DNA of 64,000 nucleotides from Gordonia shandongensis DSM 45094. Its GTDB lineage: Bacteria > Actinomycetota > Actinomycetes > Mycobacteriales > Mycobacteriaceae. The stretch spans positions 105,076-169,075 of the forward strand of contig NZ_AUHE01000005.1 in the NCBI RefSeq assembly GCF_000423025.1, read 5' to 3'. Positions 25,301 to 33,610 of this stretch are shown piece by piece (within the stretch, counting starts at the first letter, position 1; each line of letters opens with the position of its first letter). The notes beneath the pieces are model-generated. The model saw nothing but the letters and a program-made list of their open reading frames with translations, did not search any database and was not told the origin of the DNA. A program made the translations under genes and the position numbers.

Positions 25301-26087
25301 TCTCGGCGACGATCATCGACCTGTCCTGCCACGCCGAGGCGAGCATCGGGATCTCCACGCAGGCGCCGAAGAAGTCGGCGCGGATGCCGAGCACCACCAC
25401 GGTGCCCGCCGTCGACATCCGTTCCACGGCGTCGAGCACGTCGCGCCGCTGCTCCGCGTCGAGGGCGAAGACCTCCTCGAACTGGTCGATGACGACCACG
25501 GCACCCGGATCTTCGGTCGGGCTCTGCGCCACCTCCGCGGCTCGCAGCGCCAGGGGCGTGTTCCACGGGGCGGCGGCTCGGGCCAGACCGGCGCCGAGCA
25601 GTGACGACTTCCCGGCACCGGACACGCCGGTCACGATGACGACGCGGTTGTCCGACGACTGTCGGGCGCGGTCGAGGAGCCCGACCAACGTGTCGATGGT
25701 GTCACCTCGGCCGAAGTATCGGTCCCTGTCGTCGGCGCCCATCGACGCGAGGCCGGGGAAGGGGCTCGCCAGGGTTCGCGACGGTCCCGCCGACGCCGGA
25801 TCGTGGTGGCGTTGCCACAGTTCCCGCCACTCGGGGAGGGAGATGAGGTCGTCGGCGCCGTTGTCGAGCGCCCGCCGGGTGAGCCACATGATCAACGGCG
25901 CGACGGTCTCATAGTCCTTGGGGACGTGCCTGCCGTTGCGCCAGTCGCTGATCCGCTGGGGCGTGTACTCCGCGAGCCCCGCCCGCGACATCTGCTCGGT
26001 GACCGTGCGCAGCTTGGGACGACCGGCTTGAACGAACAATCGCGCGAGCGCCGGACCGAACTCGCTCTCCGGCTGAGCAGGGGTCAC
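22308..26087 (-). CDS. HTH-nSTAND1 NTPase-WD40 repeat protein
   Basis: A 1259-residue protein in four parts. Residues 1-75 form an XRE-like helix-turn-helix (RISDWRNGRHVPKDYETVAP). An nSTAND1 P-loop domain follows from about 107 (FPGLASMGADDRDRYFGR), with Walker A GVSGAGKSS near 153 and Walker B VVVIDQFEEVF near 197. A winged and helical region leads to a hydrophobic helix near 507-528. About 14 WD40-type blades fill the rest (repeats such as ATGANDRTARLW and ATGSEDQTVRLW), likely two propellers. STAND proteins are signal switches that oligomerise with ATP, and related ones act in development and phage defence. The start is GTG 26087 with a weak ribosome site. There is no adjacent effector gene. 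Confidence 0.88.
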   Translation of the reverse strand: MTPAQPESEFGPALARLFVQAGRPKLRTVTEQMSRAGLAEYTPQRISDWRNGRHVPKDYETVAPLIMWLTRRALDNGADDLISLPEWRELWQRHHDPASAGPSRTLASPFPGLASMGADDRDRYFGRGDTIDTLVGLLDRARQSSDNRVVIVTGVSGAGKSSLLGAGLARAAAPWNTPLALRAAEVAQSPTEDPGAVVVIDQFEEVFALDAEQRRDVLDAVERMSTAGTVVVLGIRADFFGACVEIPMLASAWQDRSMIVAEMTDDQLREVITEPVRLAGGRIDAGLVDLMIDDLHQTAGVGDRAGRLPLLAHALRVTWARRTANRLTVASYRAAGGITSALADTAEETWRDLDVADHPEARAVLLALVQFGPHRTVMRGSVAPTEIATRFPVAGRRIVDAFADARLLTVSGTRVMFIHDAVMTSWPRMAEWIAEDADLLQWRQQLEADSTAWEQGGRRADYLYSGTRLAAAMENRRDLGEYRQSLLPAGAADFLDAAERQARLRRRLRIGAVALVVILGLASAITAVIATRQSADLTEQRNRAEYSALMSSIDGLVRSDPSLAARLLAVAEHHYPDDLGVRSGLLAAATTPLAQRLDGHSAGVFDVTFSADGRVMATGANDRTARLWVRASRHHDPESGATPPFRPAAVLGGFADYVTSATIDPSGTTLAAASGDGTIRVWNVADVDAPRLLGVLRPGAGTVYLTRFSPSGRHLVTSSDNGTAVVYSVDGVHPPRQTAVLRGHTGAVRTLAYSVDGTMLATGSEDQTVRLWRDADTDTPRPAGEPLRGFPSIAHGLAFLPGDRTLAVTGDSGDVQMWDVSDPARAQRLVGALPGATGPSWSLSASPSQPLLAQASMDGSVHVWNVTDPGDPLPLWDLEKSAAPGAVRMLTTEFSPDGHTLAVGRGDGGVDIWHFPDTALIDRGASDTGVALSSRGDLLLTTGTDARLKLWTRDDGSWRSRGSVGLEKRANTRPRVAISADGRVAVTANNNGGLLEVWDVSDRDRPRRAGEIRVDTRYTSALAFAPGTSTLAAGVDDRTVGLWDLSDPAAPARMGPVFSGPGDLIRSTAFSPNGRRLVVTSDDGKAYLYQTAGSGRPSSVVTAGDAVRSALFADDGDHLVVAAGGLSVWDVETGGEPEKVADLPNQHAEALGRSGDRLYVVTGTREVAEFELGDDGSLIAGPTVSPLLGGSRSTASMWVIPTNTGANDDYPVTGDGSGVLYLQPTDREAGRRWICASTDELTDDQRDRYLGSMSGTDGC

Positions 26088-26311
26088 GGCAATGAAGCTA
26101 CCGGAGTCGCCGAATCGGCCGCGGTCACGTCCTCCCCGGCACCGGTCCGGCGGTTGGTTTATCCGGTCCGGAAAACCTTTTCAGGCCTTTCACCAGCAGT
26201 GTCGCCAATGTTCACGGGGATTTATTGAATCTGCAAACATCGCCTCCCTACCGTGGAAACGTCGCCGATCATCGGCGCATCTCCTCCCATCATCAACCAG
26301 TCGGGGACACC

Positions 26312-26989
26312 ATGAAGAAGCGTTTGACCACTCTGTTCGCGGTCGCAGCCGCGGCCTTCACCACCGTGGCGCTGGTGCCGAGCACCGCAGCGGCCGCCAC
26401 CCACCACACCCGCGAGGGCGTGACGATCGAGCTGAGCACCGCACAGCTCTCCGCCAAGAAGATCCCGCCGCTCGACGGTTCGCCCCTGTCCGGCGAGGCG
26501 CGTCTGTCGTCGAACGTCCACACCGCGCTGACGGGCATCGAGGGCAAGAAGGTTCGCGCCACGCTGGAGGTCGGCTACCAGGTCGGCTACCCCGTCTCGC
26601 TGGCACCCGGCGGCGTGAAGGTCACCGCCCACACCCCCGATCTGAAGCTGACCGCGGGTGTGAACGCCAAACTGAAGCCCGACGTGACGATCGACGGCAC
26701 CGGCGGCGGCGGCTCGATCGGCGAGGTCGGCGGCGAGCTCGGCGCGGAGGCCACCGTCATCCCCTCCGCGGATCTGGAGTTCGAGGTCGCCGCAGGCAAG
26801 ATCACGACGGTCTCGCTGGCCAAGATCGCCCTGGTGAAGCCCACCGCGGACATCGTGCTGTCGGGCGTCGAGATGAACGTCTCGAACGCCGTCGGACCGA
26901 TCTCGGTCCGCCCGTTCGCCAAGATCTCGGTCACCACCGACACCGGCGTCTACGTGTACTACTCGTACGGCAAGACGACCCGCCTCTGA
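26312..26989 (+). CDS. MspA-family outer-membrane porin
   Basis: A 225-residue secreted protein with signal peptide 1-32 (MKKRLTTLF, hydrophobic core, then STAAAA). The mature part follows MspA: a LEVGYQVGYPVSL strand pair, KLTAGVNAKLKPDVTI, a Gly-rich turn, and the closing VSNAVGPISVRPFAKI strand. MspA proteins form octameric pores in the mycolate outer membrane for small hydrophilic solutes. The frame opens at 26225, but ATG 26312 begins the signal peptide. A strong hairpin terminator follows 15 bp after the stop. Confidence 0.88.
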   Translation: MKKRLTTLFAVAAAAFTTVALVPSTAAAATHHTREGVTIELSTAQLSAKKIPPLDGSPLSGEARLSSNVHTALTGIEGKKVRATLEVGYQVGYPVSLAPGGVKVTAHTPDLKLTAGVNAKLKPDVTIDGTGGGGSIGEVGGELGAEATVIPSADLEFEVAAGKITTVSLAKIALVKPTADIVLSGVEMNVSNAVGPISVRPFAKISVTTDTGVYVYYSYGKTTRL

Positions 26990-27004
26990 TCGCCCTCGTT
27001 CGCA

Positions 27005-27041
27005 GCCGACGACGCCCACACCGTGCGTGGGCGTCGTCGGC
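27005..27041 (+). terminator. Strong hairpin terminator after the porin gene
   Basis: A perfect 15-bp inverted repeat: left arm GCCGACGACGCCCAC at 27005-27019, 7-base loop, right arm GTGGGCGTCGTCGGC at 27027-27041. It is followed by GGTTTCTCT. It starts 15 bp after the porin stop codon, so it most likely ends that transcript. Confidence 0.85.
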
Positions 27042-27191
27042 GGTTTCTCTCCGCCGCGCGAGCACCCCCGCTGCGCGACGGGCGTGATCGACCGAAATGC
27101 CCCGTACGCTGGTGCGTCACGTACCGCCGGGGGCGTGGGCAATCCCACAAAGTAGGACGGCGGTTTCAGCGGCGGAGGGCCGCGTCGATAG

Positions 27192-28625
<1,434 letters not shown>

Positions 28626-28721
28626 TGTCGCGTGCACAACACGATCGCGTTCTCCGGTGGCGCCACAGACAGGCCGACGACATCGGTGCGGCGTGAGTAA
28701 CGAAATGGTGACAATTTCGGT

Positions 28722-28922
28722 TTAGGCCGTCAGCCACACCCGGTTCGGCGCGTCAGCGCGGAACACGCGCTGCACGTGATCATCGACCACCGGCGGGCCA
28801 GGGCGGTTGCCTTCCTCGGCGTCGGCTTGGCGGAGCCAGTTCTGCAACGTCGCTTCGCTGATACCGAAGTCCGTGGCGATCTGCTCGATCGTGAAGCCGC
28901 TCTCACGACGTCGCGCCGACAG
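28722..28922 (-). pseudogene. IS3-family transposase remnant with internal deletion (orfA middle joined to orfB segment)
   Basis: Reading 28922 to 28722, the 66-codon frame begins with the helix-turn-helix of an IS3-type OrfA (FTIEQIATDFGISEATLQNW then LRQADAEEG). It passes without a stop into the start of the OrfB integrase region (VVDDHVQRVFRADAPNRVWL) and then ends in TAA. Both the C-terminus of OrfA and the N-terminus of OrfB are missing, as are the catalytic DDE residues. There is no proper start codon and no terminal repeats were found. It is dead and cannot move itself. Confidence 0.78.
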
Positions 28923-29144
28923 CTATTTGGTCTCGTTCGGATGGTTGGTGTGCACCTGCTCCAGGAACACCGTTGGAGTCTCTCGAGTCGGCGTGCGGGT
29001 GAGGAAATCCCAGGTGTCGGCAAGTGGGCCGCGAATCGTCGCCGCGAGGTCCCTCCATCCCTTCTTGGCGCCAGCCGATGCGAATCTGATCGCGTACTCA
29101 GACTTCTTCGTTGGCCGAGGGACAGTCTCGTCTTGCCTGCCCAC
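28923..29144 (-). pseudogene. RelE-family toxin with internal in-frame deletion
   Basis: 73 codons from GTG 29144, two bases after the antitoxin stop. Residues 1-58 (PRPTKKSEYAIRFASAGAKK, then GWRDL, then TWDFLTRTP) and the last 15 (VFLEQVHTNHPNETK) match the two ends of a RelE/StbE-type mRNA interferase of about 120 residues. The central part, normally holding a WQ-K-TLRGGARIWFYV-like core with the RNase residues, is missing. The frame is kept across the join, so a short, probably inactive protein could still be made. The family match is from memory of related sequences. Its stop codon directly abuts the IS3 remnant frame. Confidence 0.75.
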
Positions 29145-29146
29145 GA

Positions 29147-29608
29147 CTACGGGCGCTCGACCGCGGCAGCATCGTCGTCATCGAGCCATTCGACATCAGC
29201 CTGGCCGAGGCCGGCGGCGAGCGAGGTCGCCGTCTCGCGCCAAGACGTCAACTCTGCGAGCACGCGATGTGGCTGGTCGGTGAAGAATGAGGCACGCGCG
29301 GCGTCGACGAGGTCCTGCGCGCAGGTCTCCCGATCTTTCACCGACAGCGCGAGCATCCACGGGAACGCGTTCGCCATCCGGTCGGCGAGGGGTCCGTTGT
29401 CGTCGACTGCCACGCCAATCAGCTGTGCTGCAAACTCCAGCATGCGGTTTCGACTCTCGACGTGACGCCGGGACATCAGCACCAGATCCTCGCCGTCGCG
29501 CCGAGTCACGGTCACCGGGTGATCCTCCGCCTCAGCGAACACCTCGGCGGAGTGCTTACTCAGGTCCGAGGAGCGACGCGTGGTGGTGCGGAATGGTGTG
29601 GTGGTCAT
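29147..29608 (-). CDS. Phd/YefM-type antitoxin with extended C-terminus
   Basis: 153 residues. The first 50 form a Phd-like DNA-binding fold (RRSSDLSKHSAEVFAEAEDH then PVTVTRRDGEDLVLMSRR). The helical C-terminal region (FPWMLALSVKDRETCAQDL then AELTSWRETATSLAAGLG) is longer than in classic Phd but is typical of this mycobacterial-type pair. It would bind and block the RelE-type toxin and repress its own promoter. ATG 29608 starts the conserved part. The gene is intact while its toxin is broken, so it is an orphan antitoxin that could still neutralise toxins from elsewhere. Confidence 0.82.
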   Translation of the reverse strand: MTTTPFRTTTRRSSDLSKHSAEVFAEAEDHPVTVTRRDGEDLVLMSRRHVESRNRMLEFAAQLIGVAVDDNGPLADRMANAFPWMLALSVKDRETCAQDLVDAARASFFTDQPHRVLAELTSWRETATSLAAGLGQADVEWLDDDDAAAVERP

Positions 29609-29620
29609 ACGCCAATCGTA

Positions 29621-29638
29621 TTCGGAACGTGTTCGGAA
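29621..29638. promoter_or_regulatory. Probable antitoxin operator: direct repeats TTCGGAA
   Basis: Two identical TTCGGAA heptamers at 29621-29627 and 29632-29638 are spaced 11 bp start to start, one helical turn. They lie 12 bp upstream of the antitoxin ATG. The place and spacing fit autoregulation by a Phd-type dimer. Confidence 0.45.
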
Positions 29639-29811
29639 GTCCATGGTGACGTCCGACGCCGAGGGCCTGGATCGGCACTTTCGCGTTCCCGTCGCCGCAG
29701 AACCGTCGCTGCTGCAGAGGGATCCTGCAGCCCTGGGCCGGTCGAGGCCGCTCCGTGGTGCTGGTCCTGGGCGATCTGGTGACACCGACCTCGGGCTTTC
29801 ACCGCGCCCGC

Positions 29812-30522
29812 CTACCCGGTCTGCTTCTCGACCTTCTCCATCGCCGCGGCGAACGCGTCGTCGAAGGTGCTCGGCTCGAGGTGGCCGCCGACCGAGTCCG
29901 ACACCTGCATGCTCACGGTGTACCCGTTGATCAGGGCGTACCCGGTGAGGGAGGTTCTCGTCACCCGCCGCCCCCGCACCGATGCGGAGGTGGTCTGCTC
30001 GATCACGAGCGCATCGCGGCCGTCGGTGACCGGCGAGTCGACCACCGACGACGTGACCTCGCTCCTCGTTCCGGCACCGGGGCCCTCGGTGAGCTCCACG
30101 GTCATCGTGGCGCACTCGCCGCTGACCCGCGTGCGCAGGACGTCGAGATCCTGGTCCTGCACCGTCACGGTCTCCGCGAGCGTCGCGGTCTGCGCCGTCG
30201 CGATCCGCAGACCGATCGACGAGAAGTCGATGTCGGACGGGATGGCGCTCACCTGCATGCACGAGGACGGGCTGATCTTCGCCGATCTCCTGCCGTCCAG
30301 GATGGCTCCGGTGGTCTCCCGCAGGTCGTCGGCCGTGATCTCCATGACCTCGTACCCGGCGGGCAGTTCGTCCGCCGACAGCACCAGGGAGTGCACGCGT
30401 GCGGGATCGGCGGGCCCGGCGCCGGGCGCCTTCCGGGCGGTCCCGGCCGTCGTCGTGCAGCCGACGGTGCTCGTCAGCGCCGCGAGCGAGACGGCGATCG
30501 CGGCGGCCCTGCGCATTCTCAT
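29812..30522 (-). CDS. DUF5642-like lipoprotein, paralogue 1
   Basis: A 236-residue lipoprotein with signal peptide MRMRRAAAIAVSLAALTSTV and lipobox Cys22 (VGC). The mature part opens with PADPARVHSLVLSADELPAG, has ISPSSCMQVSAIP and VSGECATMTVELTEG (two Cys likely forming a disulphide), then SVVDSPVTDGRDALVIEQ, and ends EKVEKQTG. This is the DUF5642 pattern of actinobacterial lipoproteins. ATG 30522 follows GAAGGGCGACGCG. It is the third and last gene of a same-strand run of three paralogues. Function is unknown; surface or periplasmic location is expected. Confidence 0.82.
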   Translation of the reverse strand: MRMRRAAAIAVSLAALTSTVGCTTTAGTARKAPGAGPADPARVHSLVLSADELPAGYEVMEITADDLRETTGAILDGRRSAKISPSSCMQVSAIPSDIDFSSIGLRIATAQTATLAETVTVQDQDLDVLRTRVSGECATMTVELTEGPGAGTRSEVTSSVVDSPVTDGRDALVIEQTTSASVRGRRVTRTSLTGYALINGYTVSMQVSDSVGGHLEPSTFDDAFAAAMEKVEKQTG

Positions 30523-30547
30523 CGCGTCGCCCTTCGGATCGAGCCCG

Positions 30548-30564
30548 GACCGCGTTACGCGGTC
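30548..30564. repeat. Hairpin spanning the stop codon, copy 1
   Basis: Arms GACCGCG (30548-30554) and CGCGGTC (30558-30564) enclose TTA, the reverse complement of the TAA stop of paralogue 2. The same 17 bases and the flanking TTCGGATCGAGCCCG recur at 31274-31306. The copies probably come from the gene duplication and may also shape the 3' end of the message. Confidence 0.7.
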
Positions 30565-31259
30565 TGCTCCTCGACCTTCTCGATCGCCTCGGCGAACAGC
30601 TCGTCGAAGGTGTCGCGGTCGGGCTCGTCACCGGCGGTGTTCAACGCCTGCACGATCACGGCGTAGCCGTTGACCGGCGCGTAGCCGACGACCGTCGTCG
30701 TCGTGACCGCCGGGCCAGGCGTCGAGATCTCGCTGTCCTGACGCACCACGAGCGCATCACGACCCCGAGTCACCGGTGAGTCGATCACCGACGACACGGT
30801 GGTCCCGGTCGATCCCGCGGCCGCACCCTCGGTGATTCTCACGGTCATCGTCGCGCACTCGCCGTCAACCCTCTTCCGGAGTGCGTCCAGGTCGAGGTCG
30901 GCCACGGTCACGGTCTCGGAGATCGACGCGCGTCGCTTCGTGGCCATCCGCATCCCGATGTCGGTGACATCGTCCTCGGGCAGGGCACGGACCTGCATGC
31001 ACGACGCCGGGCTGATCGTCGTGGTCGTCGTCCCCGCACGCAGACCGTCGACGATCGCCTTCCGCTCGTCGTCGGACATCTCGGTCACGTCATAGTCGGC
31101 CGGGAAGTCATCGGCCGACAGCACGAGGGACTGCACGCGGGCGGGATCGGCCGCCCCCGGCGCGGCGGCCTCGTGCGCGGTCCCGCGCTCGGCGGAACAG
31201 CCTGCGGTGACCGCCAGCGTCGCGATCCCCACCGCGACCGCGGACCTGCGCGTTCTCAT
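30555..31259 (-). CDS. DUF5642-like lipoprotein, paralogue 2
   Basis: A 234-residue lipoprotein with a short signal and lipobox VTAGC. It shares with its neighbours the DPARVQSLVLSADDFPADYD opening, ISPASCMQVRALP, VDGECATMTVRITEG, SVIDSPVTRGRDALVV and EKVEEQTA. The sequence between the two Cys regions is more diverged (TTTTTISP, MATKRRASISE). ATG 31259 follows GAGGGTGAGGCGACG. Its TAA stop sits in the loop of a hairpin that recurs at the same place in the next paralogue upstream. Confidence 0.82.
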   Translation of the reverse strand: MRTRRSAVAVGIATLAVTAGCSAERGTAHEAAAPGAADPARVQSLVLSADDFPADYDVTEMSDDERKAIVDGLRAGTTTTTISPASCMQVRALPEDDVTDIGMRMATKRRASISETVTVADLDLDALRKRVDGECATMTVRITEGAAAGSTGTTVSSVIDSPVTRGRDALVVRQDSEISTPGPAVTTTTVVGYAPVNGYAVIVQALNTAGDEPDRDTFDELFAEAIEKVEEQTA

Positions 31260-31289
31260 CGTCGCCTCACCCTCTTCGGATCGAGCCCG

Positions 31290-31306
31290 GACCGCGTTAC
31301 GCGGTC
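31290..31306. repeat. Hairpin spanning the stop codon, copy 2
   Basis: Arms GACCGCG (31290-31296) and CGCGGTC (31300-31306) around the TTA of the paralogue 3 stop. It is identical to the copy at 30548-30564, including neighbouring bases, which marks the extent of the duplicated unit. Confidence 0.7.
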
Positions 31307-32013
31307 TGCTTCTCGACCTTCTCGATCGCCTTGGTGAAGAGCTCGTCGAAGGCGCTGACGTCGGGGTTGCCGCCCGAGGAGTTCGCAGCCTGAACGGTGA
31401 CGGTGTAACCGTCGACCACGGCGTATCCCACCACGGTCTTCGTCTCGACGCGCTGTCCCTGCACCGACATCTCGGTGTTCTGCTGGACGACGATCGCATC
31501 GCGTCCCTCGGTGGCGGGCGAGTCGACGACCGACGAGGTGACCTTCCCCTTGGCGCCGGCGGCGGGACCCTCGGTGATCTCCACGGTCATCTGCTTGCAC
31601 TCGCCTTCGACCTGCTTGCGGACGGTCGCCAGCTGCTGGTCTTCGGCGACCACGGTCTCGGTGAGGACGGCGAGCTGCTTGCTCGCCATGCGCATACCGA
31701 CCTTGGAGATGTCGATGTCATCCGGAATGGCGCTCATCTGCATGCACGACGCCGGCGTCACCTTCGCCGACTTCGTTCCGGTCAGCACGCTGTCGGCGAT
31801 CTCCTGCATCTTGTCGGCGGGGATCTCCATCACCTCGTAGCCGGACGGGAAGTCGGCGGCGTCGAGTACCAGCGAATCCACGCGCGACGGATCGGCGGAC
31901 GTACCGGCCGCCCCCTCCTTCTGCGCGTGACCGTCTTCCTGCGAGCAACCGACGGTGATCGTCAGTGCCGCCATCGCCGCGGCAGCCGCGACCGTCTTCT
32001 TGATGATGCCCAT
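31297..32013 (-). CDS. DUF5642-like lipoprotein, paralogue 3
   Basis: A 238-residue lipoprotein: signal MGIIKKTVAAAAAMAALTIT, lipobox VGC, then a Ser/Asp/His-rich linker and the DUF5642 body (DPSRVDSLVLDAADFPSGYE, VTPASCMQMSAIP, VEGECKQMTVEITEG, VVDSPATEGRDAIVVQQ, EKVEKQTA). It is closest by eye to paralogue 1. The open frame extends to 32097, but ATG 32013 with AAGGGAG upstream starts the signal peptide. It is the first gene of the three-gene run; about 240 bp of upstream DNA is shared with the divergent secreted-protein gene. Confidence 0.82.
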   Translation of the reverse strand: MGIIKKTVAAAAAMAALTITVGCSQEDGHAQKEGAAGTSADPSRVDSLVLDAADFPSGYEVMEIPADKMQEIADSVLTGTKSAKVTPASCMQMSAIPDDIDISKVGMRMASKQLAVLTETVVAEDQQLATVRKQVEGECKQMTVEITEGPAAGAKGKVTSSVVDSPATEGRDAIVVQQNTEMSVQGQRVETKTVVGYAVVDGYTVTVQAANSSGGNPDVSAFDELFTKAIEKVEKQTA

Positions 32014-32250
32014 GCGCTCTGTGCGCTCCCTTCGCGAACCGGTCGAGTCAACACTCGAATGCGTCCATAGTGAACGATCCCCGGTGATCACGATCATTCG
32101 GGTGCCGCATCGTGTCCGCGCACCCCGCCGAAGAAAACCTTGGCACGGCGGCTAAACACCCTGATCACGATTCGTTTCGGGTCATTCGATCCGTCCGTCG
32201 AATGTGCGAAGATCCGTCATACGACCAATCGACCATCAAGGGGGAATCTC

Positions 32251-32691
32251 ATGGCATCGACGACCGGCACACAGGTCTCTCAGAGAACCGGGGGCAGCCG
32301 AACGAGAGGAATCGCCGCACGGGGGATCGCGGCACGGGGAATCGGGGCAGCCGCCGGACTCGCACTCACGGCGGGCATCGCGGCGGCGACGGTCGGCGCC
32401 GGCCCGGCCGACGCGAAGGTGTACCGCTACACCGATCACGGCTTGACGTTGACGCACTCGCAGAGCGTGTTCGTCGCCCACAACGGCCTCGGCAACGCGA
32501 TCGCCGCGTTCCCCGCGATCCCGAACTTCATCTACAACCCGATGTGGGGTCGGACCATCCAGCGGTACGCCGATGAGGCCGCTCGCGACGGCGGCTGCAT
32601 CAGCTTCGGCATCTCGACGCCCGACGACGGTCGCGGCATCGGCGTCATGAACTACGTCACGAAGTACCCGGCCAGGAAGTGCGCGCGCTGA
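32251..32691 (+). CDS. Small secreted protein of unknown function
   Basis: 146 residues. The N-terminus carries a repeated TRGIAARGIAARGIGAAAG segment leading into a signal-peptide core and a GPADA cleavage site near 53. The mature part of about 93 residues starts KVYRYTDHGLTL and has a single Cys pair (GGCISFGIS and KKCAR-like end). No family is recognised. ATG 32251 follows AAGGGGGAATCTC. It sits inside the DUF5642 array on the opposite strand and is divergent from paralogue 3, so it may be co-regulated or functionally linked. Confidence 0.65.
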   Translation: MASTTGTQVSQRTGGSRTRGIAARGIAARGIGAAAGLALTAGIAAATVGAGPADAKVYRYTDHGLTLTHSQSVFVAHNGLGNAIAAFPAIPNFIYNPMWGRTIQRYADEAARDGGCISFGISTPDDGRGIGVMNYVTKYPARKCAR

Positions 32692-32738
32692 GCCGAACGC
32701 TGATCAGGGCGACATCCTGATCCGGGCGGCACCCTGAC

Positions 32739-32779
32739 ACAGACGGGCGTCCATCCCACCGGGAGGGGCGTCCGTCTGT
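32739..32779. terminator. Bidirectional hairpin between convergent genes
   Basis: Left arm ACAGACGGGCGTCC (32739-32752) pairs with a right arm ending CCGTCTGT (to 32779), giving about 14 bp including two G-U pairs around a loop of about 13 bases. It lies in the 93-bp gap between a + strand and a - strand gene end. No long T run follows. Confidence 0.5.
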
Positions 32780-32784
32780 CGTCG

Positions 32785-33516
32785 TCACGCGCGAGCGGCG
32801 ACCTCGGAGATCGCCGCCGCGAGCACCGCCGCGAAGGCGTCCTCATCGACGTCGGCGGCGCCCGCCTCACCGTCGAGGGGCGACATCTCGACGGTCACGG
32901 CGTACCCCTTGACCACCGCGCGGCCGCTCAGCACGGTCCGCTCCCCGGTGCGGGCACCGTTCTCGGTGCGCGTGACCCGCTTGACGGCGAGGACGGCGGC
33001 CGCCTCACCGCGCGGCACGTCGAGCACCGTCGTCGTCATCGAGACCCGGGAATCCTTGATGGGGCCCGCCGCGACCTTCACCGTCACCGTCTCGCACCGC
33101 GGGTCGGTGACGATCGCCCGCGCGGCGTCCAGGTCACCGCCGTCGGCGGTGTCGGCGGCCACCTCCACCGATTCGCTGACGGCCAATCCGTGACCGGTCG
33201 CGACCATCAGGCCGGCGTCGGCGGTGTCGGCCTTCTCGGGCACCGAGCCGTCGAGACGGCACCGCTCCGGGTCCACCTCGACGCCCTTCGTCGAATCGAC
33301 CATCTGGTCGAGGATCTGCTGCATCTGATCCTTGCCCAGCGTCGCGACCGCGTACCCGGAGGGCAGCGCCCCGTCGTCGAGCACCAGATCGACCGCGGCG
33401 CGGCCGCTCGGGCCCTCACCCGCCGGCTCGGAACCGTCGCCGCATCCGGCGAGGACCGCCGTGGTCGCGGCCGCGGCCGCGAGCACACTCGTCAATCGAA
33501 CGACTCGGCTCGCCAT
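32785..33516 (-). CDS. DUF5642-like lipoprotein, paralogue 4 (diverged)
   Basis: A 243-residue lipoprotein with signal ending in lipobox VLAGC. The body follows the same plan as the other three (AVDLVLDDGALPSGYAV, VDPERCRLDGSVPE, DPRCETVTVKVAAGP, TTVLDVPRGEAAAVLAVKR) but is clearly more distant. It keeps the two mature-part cysteines. ATG 33516 is supported by AAGGAGACTC upstream. It is convergent with the small secreted-protein gene. Function is unknown. Confidence 0.75.
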   Translation of the reverse strand: MASRVVRLTSVLAAAAATTAVLAGCGDGSEPAGEGPSGRAAVDLVLDDGALPSGYAVATLGKDQMQQILDQMVDSTKGVEVDPERCRLDGSVPEKADTADAGLMVATGHGLAVSESVEVAADTADGGDLDAARAIVTDPRCETVTVKVAAGPIKDSRVSMTTTVLDVPRGEAAAVLAVKRVTRTENGARTGERTVLSGRAVVKGYAVTVEMSPLDGEAGAADVDEDAFAAVLAAAISEVAARA

Positions 33517-33610
33517 GAGTCTCCTTCGTCGGGATCGTCGGCCGTCGGCGCGTCGGCGGCACCTGGTGGACTCCGGTGATGAATGTACGTGGTCGCGCCC
33601 GCCGTCCGCC

